64,000 bases of DNA, taken from positions 701,686 through 765,685 of the forward strand of contig NZ_CP024636.1 of the NCBI RefSeq assembly GCF_009728735.1, written 5' to 3'. This stretch comes from Pantoea phytobeneficialis (GTDB lineage: Bacteria > Pseudomonadota > Gammaproteobacteria > Enterobacterales > Enterobacteriaceae). The translations under genes were made by a program, and so were the position numbers. Positions 18,186-29,203 of this stretch are shown piece by piece (the first letter of the stretch is position 1; each line of letters opens with the position of its first letter). Under the pieces are notes generated by a model. It was not told the DNA's origin, did not search any database, and saw only the letters and a program-made list of their open reading frames with translations.

Positions 18186-18962
18186 TTATTGCTGCTCGTG
18201 GCGTTTAAACACCAGCTCGTTTTCGCTGCTTTCAGCCGCAGCAAAAAAATAACCATCCACATCGAATTTCTTCAATTGCTCCGGTTTGGTCAGGCGGTGC
18301 TGAATCACATAACGGCTCATCAGGCCACGCGCTTTCTTGGCGTAGAAGCTGATCACCTTAAACTTGCCGTTCTTCTCATCCAGGAACACCGGCTTAATCA
18401 GTCGCCCGGCCAGTTTTTTCGGCTTGATAGCTTTGAAATATTCATCTGACGCCAGGTTAATCAACACGTCATCGCCTTGTTCCGCCAGCGCCGCATTCAG
18501 CCTTTCCGTCAGCAAATCACCCCAGAAACCATAGAGATCTTTCGCCGCCGGGTTCGTCAGTTTGATCCCCATTTCCAGCCGGTAGGGCTGCATTAAGTCG
18601 AGCGGGCGCAGCAAACCATACAAACCCGACAGCATACGCAGATGCTGCTGGGCGAAAGCAAAATCTTTTTCGCTAAAGGTTTCAGCCTGCAAACCGGTGT
18701 AGACATCCCCTTTGAACGCCAGAATCGCCTGACGCGCATTCTCCAGCGTGAAGGGGGGCTGCCATTCGTTAAAACGTTCTGCGTTCAGATGGGCCAGTTT
18801 GTCGCTGATGCCCATCAGCGAGGCGATTTGCGCCGGTGACAAATCACGGGCGACATCAATCAGCTGTTGTGACTTTTCTAACAGCGCTGGTTGAGTGAAG
18901 GTTTGCGTCGCAAGCGGGCTTTCATAATCCAGCGTCTTGGCTGGCGAGATGACCATCAGCAT
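18186..18962 (-). CDS. yaaA: Peroxide stress protein YaaA
   Basis: UPF0246/DUF328 family protein, 258 aa as in E. coli. There it is induced by OxyR and limits free intracellular iron during hydrogen peroxide stress. Recognised from [45 protein letters not shown] and [13 protein letters not shown]. Convergent to thrC, divergent to talB. The E. coli genes yaaX and yaaJ that flank it are absent. Confidence 0.95.
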   Translation of the reverse strand: MLMVISPAKTLDYESPLATQTFTQPALLEKSQQLIDVARDLSPAQIASLMGISDKLAHLNAERFNEWQPPFTLENARQAILAFKGDVYTGLQAETFSEKDFAFAQQHLRMLSGLYGLLRPLDLMQPYRLEMGIKLTNPAAKDLYGFWGDLLTERLNAALAEQGDDVLINLASDEYFKAIKPKKLAGRLIKPVFLDEKNGKFKVISFYAKKARGLMSRYVIQHRLTKPEQLKKFDVDGYFFAAAESSENELVFKRHEQQ

Positions 18963-19175
18963 CGTGTTATCCTCGGTTGACCCGCAGGTTTATCAGGGTA
19001 TTAACGGAAAATTTGTTCGGCGAGTGTAGCAAAAAAGCGTGACGGATCGGCAAATCGTTCCCATTTGTCCGTGCTATCGGAAAGGGCACGCCGCGACCTT
19101 GCACCGTGGTTACCGCGTGATATTATCGCAACAGCCTTTTTCACCCTGACAGTCAACCTAAGAGAAAAGAGAACC

Positions 19176-20129
19176 ATGACGGACAAACTTACTTCCTTGC
19201 GTCAGCTGACTACTGTGGTCGCCGACACCGGTGATATCGCGGCAATGAAGCTGTATCAACCGCAAGATGCCACCACCAACCCTTCTTTGATCCTCAATGC
19301 CGCTCAAATTCCTGAATACCGTAAACTGATTGACGAAGCCATTAGCTGGGCACGTCAGCAGAGCAGCAACAAAGAAGAGCAGTTACAGCTGGTTTCTGAC
19401 AAGCTGGCCGTCAACATTGGTCTGGAAATTCTCAAACTGATCCCGGGTCGTATCTCGACTGAAGTCGATGCGCGTCTGTCTTATGACACCGAAGCGAGCA
19501 TCGCCAAAGCGCGTAGCCTGATCAAACTGTACAACGATGCAGGTATCAGCAACGATCGCATCCTGATCAAACTGGCTTCAACCTGGCAGGGTATCCGTGC
19601 CGCTGAGCAGCTGGAAAAAGAAGGTATCAACTGTAACCTGACCCTGCTGTTCTCCTTCGCTCAGGCGCGTGCTTGTGCTGAAGCGGGCGTGTTCCTGATC
19701 TCTCCGTTCGTAGGTCGTATCCTCGACTGGTACAAAGCGAACACCGACAAGAAAGAGTACGCAGCGCACGAAGATCCGGGCGTGGTTTCTGTTTCTGAGA
19801 TCTACAACTATTACAAGCAACACGGTTATGAAACCGTGGTAATGGGTGCCAGCTTCCGTAACGTCGGTGAAATCATCGAGCTGGCCGGTTGCGACCGTCT
19901 GACCATCTCCCCGAACCTGCTGAAAGAGCTGGCTGAGAGCGAAGGCGCTGTTGAGCGTAAACTGAGCTACAGCGGCGAAGTGAAAGCGCGTCCGGCGAAA
20001 ATGACCGAAGCCGAGTTCCTGTGGCAGCACAACCAGGACCCGATGGCCGTCACCAAACTGGCGGAAGGCATCCGCAACTTTGCCATCGACCAGGGCAAAC
20101 TTGAGAAGATGATCGCTGAACTGCTGTAA
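19176..20129 (+). CDS. talB: Transaldolase B
   Basis: Pentose-phosphate enzyme moving a dihydroxyacetone unit from sedoheptulose-7-phosphate to glyceraldehyde-3-phosphate; 317 aa, exactly the E. coli length. The Schiff-base lysine is K132 in [22 protein letters not shown] and [19 protein letters not shown] are family motifs. The ATG at 19176 ([10 protein letters not shown]) follows AAGAGAA; an in-frame start 37 codons earlier adds unrelated sequence. Codon use looks highly expressed. Followed by its own terminator. Confidence 0.98.
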   Translation: MTDKLTSLRQLTTVVADTGDIAAMKLYQPQDATTNPSLILNAAQIPEYRKLIDEAISWARQQSSNKEEQLQLVSDKLAVNIGLEILKLIPGRISTEVDARLSYDTEASIAKARSLIKLYNDAGISNDRILIKLASTWQGIRAAEQLEKEGINCNLTLLFSFAQARACAEAGVFLISPFVGRILDWYKANTDKKEYAAHEDPGVVSVSEIYNYYKQHGYETVVMGASFRNVGEIIELAGCDRLTISPNLLKELAESEGAVERKLSYSGEVKARPAKMTEAEFLWQHNQDPMAVTKLAEGIRNFAIDQGKLEKMIAELL

Positions 20130-20137
20130 GTGATGAC

Positions 20138-20166
20138 ACCGTGGCGGCACTGCCCGCCACGGTTTT
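20138..20166 (+). terminator. talB terminator
   Basis: ACCGTGGCGG and CCGCCACGGT pair perfectly over 10 bp around a 6-nt loop and run into TTTT, 9 nt after the talB stop. Confidence 0.9.
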
Positions 20167-20237
20167 AAGCTTTTCTCTCCCTTTTGCTTTGTATTATTCT
20201 TCTTTTTATCCCCCTCATGCACCACAGCGATAACTCT

Positions 20238-20825
20238 ATGGATACATTACGTATTGGATTAATTTCTGTTTCCGATCGCGCGGCGAACGGCATTTATCAG
20301 GATCAGGGCATTCCGGCGCTGGAAAGCTGGCTTGGCAGCGCATTAACGACGCCCTTTGAGATCGAAACCCGGCTGGTGCCGGATGAACAACCGATGATCG
20401 AACAGGCGATTTGCGAGCTGGTGGATGAATTGTTCTGCCATCTGGTACTGACCACGGGCGGTACGGGACCCGCGCGCCGTGATGTGACACCTGATGCGAC
20501 CCTTGCGGTTGCCGATCGTGAGATGCCGGGTTTTGGCGAGCAGATGCGCCAGATCAGCCTGCAATTTGTCCCGACGGCGATCCTGTCACGCCAGGTGGGG
20601 GTGATCCGTAAGCAGTCGCTGATCCTCAATTTGCCGGGGCAACCGAAATCGATCAAAGAAACGCTGGAAGGACTGAAAGGAGATGACGGCGTGGTGAAAG
20701 TGCCGGGTATCTTCGCGGCTGTACCGTATTGTTTACAGTTGCTTGACGGGCCTTATGTCGAGACTGATCCGGTAGTGGTAGCAGCATTTCGGCCAAAAAG
20801 CGCGAGGCGTGAGACAAACGTCTGA
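20238..20825 (+). CDS. mog: Molybdopterin adenylyltransferase Mog
   Basis: Activates molybdopterin by adenylylation before molybdate insertion by MoeA; cytoplasmic, 195 aa as in E. coli. TTGGTGPARRDVTPDA is the MoaB/Mog signature and NLPGQPKSIKE the second conserved loop. The ATG at 20238 (MDTLRIGLISVSDRA) aligns with E. coli; earlier in-frame codons give no matching sequence. Confidence 0.97.
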   Translation: MDTLRIGLISVSDRAANGIYQDQGIPALESWLGSALTTPFEIETRLVPDEQPMIEQAICELVDELFCHLVLTTGGTGPARRDVTPDATLAVADREMPGFGEQMRQISLQFVPTAILSRQVGVIRKQSLILNLPGQPKSIKETLEGLKGDDGVVKVPGIFAAVPYCLQLLDGPYVETDPVVVAAFRPKSARRETNV

Positions 20826-20858
20826 ATATCGCCGTTTTCAGGCATAAAATTCAGACGT
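20818..20858. repeat. Inverted repeat at the mog stop
   Basis: ACGTCTGAAT (20818-20827) and ATTCAGACGT (20849-20858) are perfect 10-bp arms around 21 nt; the left arm contains the mog stop. No T run follows, so it is a weak terminator candidate. It may instead be an operator for the transporter gene that starts at 20937. Confidence 0.45.
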
Positions 20859-20936
20859 ACTGGTGTGGCAAAAAATTGACGGTATAGTAAGCCTAACTTT
20901 ACAACTAGATTTTTTGCCTCTGGATACCGCTACGTT

Positions 20937-22247
20937 ATGGATTCGCTCGCAACTCGTCCCCTCAACCGACAGGATTATAAAACCCTGTCGCTGGCCGCCC
21001 TTGGCGGGGCGCTGGAATTTTACGACTTCATCATCTTTGTGTTCTTTGCTGCGGTGATCGGCCAACTCTTCTTCCCGGCAGATATGCCGGAATGGCTGCG
21101 TCAGGTGCAGACCTTTGCCATCTTTGCCGCAGGTTATCTGGCGCGCCCGCTTGGTGGCATCATCATGGCGCACTTTGGTGACAAAGTTGGCCGTAAGAAG
21201 ATGTTTAGTCTGAGTATCCTGCTGATGGCTCTGCCGACGTTGGCAATGGGGGCGTTGCCGACTTACGACAGCATTGGTATCGCTGCTCCGCTGTTGATGC
21301 TGCTGTTGCGCGTGTTACAGGGGGCCGCGATTGGTGGCGAAGTGCCGGGCGCATGGGTGTTTGTCGCGGAGCATGTGCCAGAAAAACGCGTGGGTTTTGC
21401 CTGTGGCACCTTAACCGCCGGTTTAACCGCCGGGATTTTGCTCGGTTCGCTGGTGGCAACCATCATCAATACTTCGCTCTCTCCGACGGCAATTGCCGCG
21501 CATGGCTGGCGTATCCCGTTCTTTCTCGGTGGCGTGTTTGGTTTGCTGGCGATGTATTTGCGCCGCTGGCTGCATGAAACGCCAGTGTTTCAGCAAATGC
21601 AGCAGCGCAAGGCGCTGGCGGATAAGCTGCCATTGCAAACTATTCTGGCCCAACACAAACGCGGCATCGTGATTTCCATGCTGCTGACCTGGTTGCTCTC
21701 CGCCTGCATCGTAGTAGTGATTCTGATGGCTCCGACGCTGATGCAAAAACAACACGCGATTCCGGCGGCGCTGAGCTTACAGGCCAATAGCCTGGCTACG
21801 GTGATGTTGCTGTTTGGCTGCGTGATTGCGGGTTGGCTGGTGGACCGTATCGGAGCGGCGCGCACCTTGATGATCGGTTCGTTGCTGTTGGCGATCGGTA
21901 GCTGGAACTTCTTCCATCAATTAGGAAGTGCGCCGGAGATGTTGTTTGTCTGGTATGGTCTGGCGGGGTTGAGCGTTGGCGTGGTGGGGGTTGTACCGTT
22001 TGTGATGGTTCGGTCCTTCCCGGCAGCGGTGCGCTTCACCGGTATCTCCTTCTCCTATAACGTCGCCTACGCCATTTTTGGCGGCCTGACGCCGATTAGC
22101 GTGACCTTGATTATGCGTCTGACACCGATGGCACCGGCATGGTACGTGTTGGCGTTGGCGGTAATTGGATTTGCAGTAGGGGTGTGGCTGTTACGTGATA
22201 ACCGGCAGGAAAGCGTGCAGTTTGAGACATCCATTCATTCTTCATAA
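20937..22247 (+). CDS. Major facilitator transporter, metabolite:proton symporter (MHS) type
   Basis: 436-aa inner-membrane protein with about 12 hydrophobic segments. The N-terminus GGALEFYDFIIFVFFAAVIG and the loop HFGDKVGRKKMFSLSILLMA are typical of the MHS branch (citrate, proline/betaine, alpha-ketoglutarate, shikimate carriers). GEVPGAWVFVAEHVPEKRVG is the family's TM4-TM5 region, and RWLHETPVFQQ follows TM6. The substrate cannot be told; a small organic acid or betaine is likely by family. E. coli has no gene here between mog and satP. A possible -35 TTGACG lies at 20876 with no good -10. Confidence 0.82.
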   Translation: MDSLATRPLNRQDYKTLSLAALGGALEFYDFIIFVFFAAVIGQLFFPADMPEWLRQVQTFAIFAAGYLARPLGGIIMAHFGDKVGRKKMFSLSILLMALPTLAMGALPTYDSIGIAAPLLMLLLRVLQGAAIGGEVPGAWVFVAEHVPEKRVGFACGTLTAGLTAGILLGSLVATIINTSLSPTAIAAHGWRIPFFLGGVFGLLAMYLRRWLHETPVFQQMQQRKALADKLPLQTILAQHKRGIVISMLLTWLLSACIVVVILMAPTLMQKQHAIPAALSLQANSLATVMLLFGCVIAGWLVDRIGAARTLMIGSLLLAIGSWNFFHQLGSAPEMLFVWYGLAGLSVGVVGVVPFVMVRSFPAAVRFTGISFSYNVAYAIFGGLTPISVTLIMRLTPMAPAWYVLALAVIGFAVGVWLLRDNRQESVQFETSIHSS

Positions 22248-22253
22248 ATGATT

Positions 22254-22277
22254 ACGCGGAGCCTCCAGGCTCCGCGT
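22254..22277. terminator. Hairpin between the MHS transporter and satP
   Basis: ACGCGGAGCCT and AGGCTCCGCGT form perfect 11-bp arms with only CC between. It sits between two convergent genes and could end both, though T runs are poor. Confidence 0.75.
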
Positions 22278-22283
22278 TGCGAT

Positions 22284-22850
22284 TCAGCGTGGTTGACCAA
22301 TCGGCAGCACGGTGCGGCCCCATTGTTCATTCAGCACTTCACCCATCGCCAGATAGATGGCGCTACCACCACAGATCAGACCAACCCAACCGGCAATGCG
22401 CACCAGCAGCGCGTTATCCAGCAGATGCCCAATCGCCAACAAGGCAAACAGCACCGTCAGGCTGGCAAACACAAATTGCAGCATAGTCGGGCCGGTGAGG
22501 GTGCCAAAGAATAAAAACAGCGTGAACACGCCCCATAGGCCAAGGTAAGCCCCGAGGAAATGACTGTCAGCGGCTTCCGACAGCCCCATTTTCGGCAGCA
22601 GCAGAATCGCGACCAGCGTCAGCCAGAAGCTGCCGTAAGAGGCAAATGCCGTCAGGCCGAAGGTGTTACCTTTCTTAAATTCCAGCAGGCCGGCAAAAAT
22701 TTGCGCGAGGCCGCCATAAAAAATGCCCATCGCCAGGATGATGGTATCCATCGCGAAGAGTCCGGTGTTGTGCAGATTGAGCAGAATGGTGGTCATACCA
22801 AAGCCCATTAAGCCCAGTGGCGCAGGGTTCGCCAGAGTGATGTTACGCAT
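22284..22850 (-). CDS. satP: Acetate/succinate:proton symporter SatP
   Basis: GPR1/FUN34/YaaH-family membrane protein, 188 aa with six transmembrane segments. The family start NPAPLGLMGFGMTTILLNLHN is present, as are GGLAQIFAGLLE, FGLTAFASYGSFW and the end AIYLAMGEVLNEQWGRTVLP. Takes up acetate and succinate with protons in E. coli. Divergent from dnaK. Confidence 0.95.
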   Translation of the reverse strand: MRNITLANPAPLGLMGFGMTTILLNLHNTGLFAMDTIILAMGIFYGGLAQIFAGLLEFKKGNTFGLTAFASYGSFWLTLVAILLLPKMGLSEAADSHFLGAYLGLWGVFTLFLFFGTLTGPTMLQFVFASLTVLFALLAIGHLLDNALLVRIAGWVGLICGGSAIYLAMGEVLNEQWGRTVLPIGQPR

Positions 22851-22990
22851 AGTTCCTCAAAGGTAATTATTAATATCTGAATGTTGTCTTATCCCGTTAG
22901 TCAGACGGGGCGCAGCATAATAATCAGCCAGCTACCCGGCATCTTTGATCTGAGTGGGGAGAGATAATTAAAATTTTTTTAGTTTTAACC

Positions 22991-23018
22991 CTTGATGCGC
23001 TTCGAAGCGGCCCCATCT
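22991..23018 (+). promoter_or_regulatory. Sigma-32 heat-shock promoter of dnaKJ (P1)
   Basis: CTTGAT (22991-22996), 14 nt, then CCCCATCT (23011-23018), an excellent match to the RpoH consensus CTTGAA-N13/14-CCCCATNT, about 120 nt before dnaK. Confidence 0.92.
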
Positions 23019-23065
23019 AGTTGTCATCGAGAGTTGTGGTGCAGGAAAAAAAGCCTGCTCAGGCA

Positions 23066-23094
23066 GTTGAAAGCGGCGAAACATGCCCGCATCT
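23066..23094 (+). promoter_or_regulatory. Second, weaker sigma-32 promoter of dnaKJ (P2)
   Basis: GTTGAAA (23066-23072), 13 nt, then CCCGCATCT (23086-23094); placed like P2 of E. coli dnaK. Confidence 0.65.
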
Positions 23095-23142
23095 CTGCTT
23101 CACAACCCAATTTGGCAAAGAATTTAAGTGGGAGACGTTTAG

Positions 23143-25053
23143 ATGGGTAAGATTATTGGTATTGACCTGGGTACAACCAACTCTTGTGTTGCGATTATGG
23201 ACGGCACCAAAGCACGCGTGCTGGAAAATGCCGAAGGTGATCGTACCACGCCTTCAATTATTGCTTATACACAGGATGGCGAAACTCTGGTCGGTCAACC
23301 GGCTAAACGTCAGGCGGTGACTAACCCGCAGAACACCCTGTTCGCGATTAAGCGCCTGATCGGCCGTCGTTTCCAGGACGAAGAAGTGCAGCGTGATATC
23401 AAAATCATGCCGTACAAAATCGCCGCAGCAGACAACGGTGATGCCTGGCTGGAAGTGAAAGGCCAGAAAATGGCTCCGCCGCAGATCTCTGCTGAAGTGC
23501 TGAAAAAAATGAAGAAAACCGCGGAAGATTTCCTCGGTGAGCCAGTGACTGAAGCGGTTATCACCGTACCGGCGTACTTCAACGATGCACAGCGTCAGGC
23601 AACCAAAGATGCCGGCCGTATCGCGGGTCTGGAAGTGAAACGTATTATTAACGAACCGACTGCGGCGGCGCTGGCTTACGGCCTCGACAAAGGTCAGGGC
23701 AACCGCACCATCGCGGTATACGACCTGGGCGGCGGTACCTTCGATATCTCTATCATCGAAATCGATGAAGTTGATGGCGAGAAAACCTTTGAAGTTCTGG
23801 CAACCAATGGTGATACCCACCTGGGTGGTGAAGACTTCGACAGCCGTCTGATCAACTACCTCGTTGCGGAGTTCAAGAAAGATCAGGGCATCGATCTGCA
23901 CAACGATCCGCTGGCGATGCAGCGTCTGAAAGAAGCGGCTGAGAAAGCGAAAATCGAGCTGTCTTCTGCTCAGCAGACTGACGTTAACCTGCCGTACATC
24001 ACTGCTGATGCGACCGGTCCTAAGCACCTGAACATCAAAGTGACCCGTGCGAAGCTGGAATCGCTGGTCGAAGATCTGGTTGCGCGTTCTATCGAGCCGC
24101 TGAAAGTCGCTCTGCAAGATGCTGGCCTGTCGGTTTCTGACATCAACGACGTGATCCTCGTCGGTGGTCAGACCCGTATGCCGCTGGTTCAGGCTAAAGT
24201 GACAGAATTCTTTGGCAAAGAGCCGCGTAAAGACGTGAACCCGGATGAAGCCGTTGCCGTAGGTGCTGCGGTACAGGGTGGCGTGCTGGGTGGTGACGTG
24301 AAAGACGTCCTGCTGCTCGACGTAACCCCGCTGTCACTGGGTATCGAAACTATGGGTAGCGTGATGACTTCGCTGATCAGCAAGAACACCACCATCCCGA
24401 CCAAACACAGCCAGGTGTTCTCAACTGCTGAAGATAACCAGTCTGCCGTGACCATTCATGTGTTGCAGGGTGAGCGTAAACGTGCCAGCGATAACAAATC
24501 ACTGGGCCAGTTTAACCTCGACGGTATCCAGCCTGCACCGCGCGGTATGCCGCAGATTGAAGTGACTTTCGACATCGATGCGGACGGTATCCTGCACGTA
24601 TCAGCGAAAGACAAAAACAGCGGTAAAGAGCAGAAGATCACCATCAAAGCGTCTTCTGGTCTGAACGAAGAAGAGATCGCGAAAATGGTACGTGACGCTG
24701 AAGCGAACGCCGAAGCCGACCGTAAATTTGAAGAGCTGGTGCAGACGCGTAACCAGGGCGACCAGATTGCGCACAGCACCCGTAAACAGCTGGATGAAGC
24801 GGGTGACAAACTGTCTGCCGATGACAAAGCCCCGATTGAATCTGCGCTGAACGATCTGAACACTGCGCTGAAAGGCGAAGACAAAGCTGACATCGAAGCG
24901 AAGATGCAGGCTCTGATGCAGGTTTCCAGCAAGCTGATGGAAATGGCACAGCAGCAGGCTCAGGCTGGCGCAGCAGACGCTGGCGACGCTTCCGCGAAGA
25001 AAGATGACGACGTTGTCGACGCTGAATTCGAAGAAGTTAAAGATAAAAAATAA
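23143..25053 (+). CDS. dnaK: Chaperone DnaK (Hsp70)
   Basis: ATP-driven chaperone, 636 aa, folding new and stress-damaged proteins with DnaJ and GrpE and controlling sigma-32 stability. Residues 1-385 are the nucleotide-binding domain ([37 protein letters not shown]). The linker [13 protein letters not shown] leads to the substrate-binding beta-domain (about 393-505) and the helical lid. The tail [15 protein letters not shown] is the usual acidic end. Two heat-shock promoters lie upstream; dnaJ follows. Confidence 0.99.
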   Translation: MGKIIGIDLGTTNSCVAIMDGTKARVLENAEGDRTTPSIIAYTQDGETLVGQPAKRQAVTNPQNTLFAIKRLIGRRFQDEEVQRDIKIMPYKIAAADNGDAWLEVKGQKMAPPQISAEVLKKMKKTAEDFLGEPVTEAVITVPAYFNDAQRQATKDAGRIAGLEVKRIINEPTAAALAYGLDKGQGNRTIAVYDLGGGTFDISIIEIDEVDGEKTFEVLATNGDTHLGGEDFDSRLINYLVAEFKKDQGIDLHNDPLAMQRLKEAAEKAKIELSSAQQTDVNLPYITADATGPKHLNIKVTRAKLESLVEDLVARSIEPLKVALQDAGLSVSDINDVILVGGQTRMPLVQAKVTEFFGKEPRKDVNPDEAVAVGAAVQGGVLGGDVKDVLLLDVTPLSLGIETMGSVMTSLISKNTTIPTKHSQVFSTAEDNQSAVTIHVLQGERKRASDNKSLGQFNLDGIQPAPRGMPQIEVTFDIDADGILHVSAKDKNSGKEQKITIKASSGLNEEEIAKMVRDAEANAEADRKFEELVQTRNQGDQIAHSTRKQLDEAGDKLSADDKAPIESALNDLNTALKGEDKADIEAKMQALMQVSSKLMEMAQQQAQAGAADAGDASAKKDDDVVDAEFEEVKDKK

Positions 25054-25100
25054 TTGCCCCTGACCGGGCGCGACGGCTGGCCTGACAGCCGTTGAAACCA

Positions 25101-25133
25101 GCACGGGCGTAGGAGATCTCTCCACGCCCGTGC
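25101..25133 (+). other. Nested hairpin between dnaK and dnaJ
   Basis: GCACGGGCGT and ACGCCCGTGC enclose a second palindrome, GGAGATCTCTCC. It ends 20 nt before the dnaJ ATG. There is no T run, so it is more likely an mRNA processing or stability element than a terminator. Confidence 0.6.
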
Positions 25134-25153
25134 GATCATGTTAAGGGCAGAAG

Positions 25154-26296
25154 ATGGCGAAGAGTGATTTTTACGAGATCTTAGGCGTCTCTAAATCGGC
25201 AGATGAGCGCGAAATCAAAAAGGCGTATAAGCGCCTGGCGATGAAATATCACCCGGACCGTAACCCGGGCGATAAAGAAGCCGAAGCGAAATTCAAAGAG
25301 GTTAAAGAAGCCTACGAAATTCTGACCGACGCGCAGAAGCGTGCGGCCTACGATCAGTACGGTCATGCGGCCTTCGAACAGGGCGGCATGGGTGGCGGTG
25401 GATTTGGCGGCGGCGGCTTCGGTGGCGGTGCTGACTTCAGCGATATCTTTGGCGACGTATTTGGCGATATCTTTGGTGGTGGTCGCCGTCAGCGCGCTGC
25501 CCGTGGCGCCGATTTACGCTACAACATGGACCTGACGCTGGAAGAAGCGGTACGCGGCGTGACCAAAGAGATCCGCATTCCAACCCTGGAAGAGTGTGAT
25601 GTTTGCCACGGCAGCGGGGCGAAAGCCGGGACTCAACCGCAAACCTGTCCAACCTGTCATGGTGCAGGCCAGGTGCAGATGCGTCAGGGCTTCTTTACCG
25701 TACAGCAGGCGTGTCCGACCTGTCATGGCCGTGGCTCGGTGATCAAAGATCCGTGCAACGCCTGTCATGGCCACGGTCGTGTTGAACGCTCGAAAACCTT
25801 GTCAGTGAAAATCCCGGCAGGTGTTGATACCGGCGATCGTATCCGTCTGAGCGGCGAAGGGGAAGCGGGCGAGCATGGCGCACCGGCGGGCGATCTGTAC
25901 GTTCAGGTGTCAGTGAAAAAACACCCGATCTTCGAGCGTGAAGATAACAACCTGTACTGTGAAGTACCGATCAACTTTGCGATGGCTGCACTGGGTGGCG
26001 AGATTGAAGTGCCGACTCTGGATGGTCGTGTGAAGCTGAAAGTACCGTCAGAAACGCAAACCGGCAAGCTGTTCCGCATGCGTGGTAAAGGCGTGAAATC
26101 AGTGCGTGGTGGTGCCGTGGGCGATCTGCTGTGCCGCGTGGTGGTGGAAACCCCGGTTAGCCTGAACGACAAACAGAAAGCGCTGTTGCGTGAACTGGAA
26201 GAGAGTTTTGGCGGCCCAACCGGTGAGAAAAACAGCCCGCGTTCGAAGAGTTTCTTCGATGGCGTGAAGAAGTTTTTTGATGATTTAACCCGCTAA
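25154..26296 (+). CDS. dnaJ: Co-chaperone DnaJ (Hsp40)
   Basis: 380 aa; delivers substrates to DnaK and stimulates its ATPase. Residues 1-70 are the J domain with the essential HPD (KYHPDRNPG). A Gly/Phe-rich stretch follows to about 110 ([13 protein letters not shown]). Four zinc CxxCxGxG repeats come next ([32 protein letters not shown]), then the C-terminal substrate domain. Cotranscribed with dnaK and followed by a strong terminator. Confidence 0.99.
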   Translation: MAKSDFYEILGVSKSADEREIKKAYKRLAMKYHPDRNPGDKEAEAKFKEVKEAYEILTDAQKRAAYDQYGHAAFEQGGMGGGGFGGGGFGGGADFSDIFGDVFGDIFGGGRRQRAARGADLRYNMDLTLEEAVRGVTKEIRIPTLEECDVCHGSGAKAGTQPQTCPTCHGAGQVQMRQGFFTVQQACPTCHGRGSVIKDPCNACHGHGRVERSKTLSVKIPAGVDTGDRIRLSGEGEAGEHGAPAGDLYVQVSVKKHPIFEREDNNLYCEVPINFAMAALGGEIEVPTLDGRVKLKVPSETQTGKLFRMRGKGVKSVRGGAVGDLLCRVVVETPVSLNDKQKALLRELEESFGGPTGEKNSPRSKSFFDGVKKFFDDLTR

Positions 26297-26314
26297 GTCT
26301 GCGCGACTTACCTG

Positions 26315-26344
26315 AAAGCCAGCGCTGCGTCGCTGGCTTTTTTA
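26315..26344 (+). terminator. dnaKJ terminator
   Basis: AAAGCCAGCG and CGCTGGCTTT, 10-bp perfect arms around 6 nt, ending in a run of seven T, 18 nt after the dnaJ stop. Confidence 0.95.
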
Positions 26345-26472
26345 TTTCCTGATCGCCACGATCATTCGGTTTTTTCGAACCCGACCTAATAAATAATCTG
26401 TTTTTTTCGATCTAATATTGTCGCTAAGCTAACCGCCTTTTCATTATTCGCTCTGCGACAAGGAACCTGGAC

Positions 26473-27645
26473 GTGAATATCCGATTGAAAAAACTCCTGA
26501 ATAGTGACGCCACCAGCGGGGTGGTGCTCATCATCGCCGCAGCCATTGCCATGTTGCTGGCCAACAGCGCCAGCACCCAGCAGGGCTATCTTGACCTGCT
26601 TGAAATCCCGGTGGAGTTTCGTTTTGGCTCACTGGATATCAGTAAAAACCTGTTGCTGTGGATCAACGATGCGCTGATGGCGGTGTTCTTCCTGATGGTC
26701 GGTCTGGAAGTGAAGCGCGAAATGGTCATGGGGGCACTGGCACGCCGCGACCAGGCGATTTTCCCGTTGATTGCTGCCGTTGGCGGCATGCTGGTACCGG
26801 GACTGCTGTTCCTGTTGTTTAACGCCGGGGATGCGGCCACGCGCAGCGGTTGGGCGATCCCGACGGCGACCGATATCGCTTTTGCCCTGGGTATTCTGGC
26901 GCTGCTGGGTAGCCGTGTGCCGCCAGCGTTGAAGATCTTCCTCATGGCGCTGGCGATCATTGACGATCTGGGCGCTATCGTGATTATTGCGCTGTTCTAC
27001 ACCAGCGATCTGTCGATGGTATCGTTGGGGGTAGCGGCTGGCGCGATTGCGGTGCTCGGCATCATGAATTTGCTGAACGTACGTAATACCGGCCTCTATC
27101 TGCTGGTTGGGCTGGTGTTGTGGACGGCGGTATTGAAATCCGGTGTGCATGCCACGCTGGCGGGCGTGGTGGTGGGCTTCCTGATCCCACTGGAGAAGAA
27201 AAATGGTCACTCCCCGGCAATCCACCTGGAACACGCGCTGCATCCGTGGGTACGCTGGCTGATTCTGCCGTTGTTTGCCTTTGCTAACGCAGGGGTATCG
27301 CTGGCCGGGGTGACACCAGGCAGCCTGTTCTCGTTGCTGCCGCTTGGCATCATGCTCGGCCTGTTTGTCGGTAAACCGCTCGGCATTACCTTATTCTGCT
27401 GGCTCAGCGTTAAAACCGGGTTGGCAAAATTGCCGGATAACACCTCGCTACGTGATATCGCGGCTGTCGGCGTGTTGTGTGGCATTGGCTTTACCATGTC
27501 GATCTTTATCGCCTCGCTGGCATACGGTGAAGCCGCGCCTGAGCTGATTACGCTGGCGAAGTTGGGCATTTTACTGGGTTCGATAATCTCGGCGGTGGTC
27601 GGTTACTTGCTGCTGTGGCGGCGTCTGCCGCGTCAGGCGGCGTAA
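26473..27645 (+). CDS. nhaA: Sodium:proton antiporter NhaA
   Basis: Inner-membrane antiporter, 390 aa, expelling sodium and lithium at alkaline pH. About 12 transmembrane segments; the ion-binding aspartates are D164 and D165 in [36 protein letters not shown] and [17 protein letters not shown] are conserved. It starts at GTG, as in E. coli, with AAGGAA upstream. nhaR follows 22 nt later in the same operon. Confidence 0.97.
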   Translation: MNIRLKKLLNSDATSGVVLIIAAAIAMLLANSASTQQGYLDLLEIPVEFRFGSLDISKNLLLWINDALMAVFFLMVGLEVKREMVMGALARRDQAIFPLIAAVGGMLVPGLLFLLFNAGDAATRSGWAIPTATDIAFALGILALLGSRVPPALKIFLMALAIIDDLGAIVIIALFYTSDLSMVSLGVAAGAIAVLGIMNLLNVRNTGLYLLVGLVLWTAVLKSGVHATLAGVVVGFLIPLEKKNGHSPAIHLEHALHPWVRWLILPLFAFANAGVSLAGVTPGSLFSLLPLGIMLGLFVGKPLGITLFCWLSVKTGLAKLPDNTSLRDIAAVGVLCGIGFTMSIFIASLAYGEAAPELITLAKLGILLGSIISAVVGYLLLWRRLPRQAA

Positions 27646-27667
27646 CCCAATACAAGGCGGTAGCCAG

Positions 27668-28570
27668 ATGTCACATATCAACTACAACCATCTGTATTAC
27701 TTCTGGCATGTGTGCCGTGAGGGATCGATTGTCGGAGCGGCAGAGGCACTGTTCCTCACGCCACAAACCATCACCGGGCAGATCAAGGCGCTGGAGGAGC
27801 GTCTGCAAGGCAAATTGTTTCGTCGGCAGGGCCGCGGTCTGGTGCCGACGGAGCTGGGGCAACTGGTGTTCCGCTATGCCGACCGAATGTTTATGCTCAG
27901 CCAGGAGATGCTCGATATCGTCAACTATCGCAAAGAGTCAAACCTGCTGTTTGATGTGGGTATTGCGGATGCGCTCTCCAAGCAACTGGTGAGTCAGGTG
28001 CTGGAGGCGGCAGTGGTCGCGGATGAGAAGATTCATCTGCGCTGCTTTGAATCGACACATGAGATGCTGCTGGAGCAATTAAGCCAGCATAAGCTGGATA
28101 TGATTGTCTCGGACTGCCCGATTGATTCAACGCAGCAGGAGGGGTTGTTTTCGGTGAAGCTGGGGGAATGCCCGGTGAGCTTCTGGTGTTATGCCCCGTG
28201 GCCGGAACAGACTTTTCCCGCCAGCCTTGAACAGCGGCGTTTGCTGATCCCCGGTCGTCGTTCGATGTTGGGACGTAAGCTACTCAACTGGATTCACAGC
28301 CAGGGATTACAGGTCGAAATTCTGGGTGAATTTGATGATGCGGCGCTGATGAAAGCGTTTGGTGCGCAGCACAACGCGATTTTCGTGGCCCCCACGTTGT
28401 ATGGTGAAGCGGTCTACCGCGATGAGGCTATTCAGGAAATTGGTCGTCTGGATGTGGTGATGGAGGAGTATCATGTGATTTTTGCCGAGCGCATGATCCA
28501 GCATCCGGCGGTACAACGCATCTGCCATCGCGACTTCAGCGCGTTGTTTAGCGGCAAATCGCAGGCATAA
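27668..28570 (+). CDS. nhaR: LysR-type activator NhaR
   Basis: Sodium-responsive activator of nhaA (and of osmC and pga in E. coli), 300 aa. Residues 1-65 are the LysR helix-turn-helix ([29 protein letters not shown] in the family pattern, then [14 protein letters not shown]). Residues about 90-295 are the effector domain. Ends at a terminator shared with convergent rpsT. Confidence 0.95.
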   Translation: MSHINYNHLYYFWHVCREGSIVGAAEALFLTPQTITGQIKALEERLQGKLFRRQGRGLVPTELGQLVFRYADRMFMLSQEMLDIVNYRKESNLLFDVGIADALSKQLVSQVLEAAVVADEKIHLRCFESTHEMLLEQLSQHKLDMIVSDCPIDSTQQEGLFSVKLGECPVSFWCYAPWPEQTFPASLEQRRLLIPGRRSMLGRKLLNWIHSQGLQVEILGEFDDAALMKAFGAQHNAIFVAPTLYGEAVYRDEAIQEIGRLDVVMEEYHVIFAERMIQHPAVQRICHRDFSALFSGKSQA

Positions 28571-28573
28571 AAA

Positions 28574-28596
28574 AACCGGCTTAACGCCGGTTCTTT
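28574..28596. terminator. Bidirectional terminator between nhaR and rpsT
   Basis: AACCGGC and GCCGGTT around 5 nt, flanked by an A run upstream and TTCTTT downstream. Confidence 0.85.
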
Positions 28597-28621
28597 CACA
28601 AAGCGATTAACAGACAGGCGA

Positions 28622-28906
<285 letters not shown>

Positions 28907-28932
28907 CTATATGGACAAATCAAAGGCCGAGG

Positions 28933-28961
28933 ACTATGCCTTTTGTGCCTTCTTTTGTCAA
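28933..28961 (-). promoter_or_regulatory. rpsT promoter
   Basis: Minus strand TTGACA (28961-28956), 17 nt, CATAGT (28938-28933): near-ideal sigma-70 elements, giving a leader of about 40 nt. Confidence 0.8.
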
Positions 28962-29145
28962 TGGATTTGTGCAAATAAGCGCCGTTTTACAAACGACACC
29001 CGGTTACGTAATTGATGGCGCAAGATTCTACCAGCAACACCGCGCTGAATACAGTATTTCACAACAAAATTCTTCAGATCGCCGCTAAGCTACTGCCTGC
29101 ACGCGGAATAAGCGGCAACAGAAGCAGGAAAGGCACGCAGACGGG

Positions 29146-29174
29146 TTAACCTGAACGCTATTCGAGGGTATAAT
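29146..29174 (+). promoter_or_regulatory. ribF-ileS operon promoter
   Basis: TTAACC (29146-29151), 17 nt, TATAAT (29169-29174), about 23 nt between the expected start site and the ribF ATG. Confidence 0.8.
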
Positions 29175-29203
29175 CCGCCGATTTCCACCGGTTTGAGTCA
29201 GCC

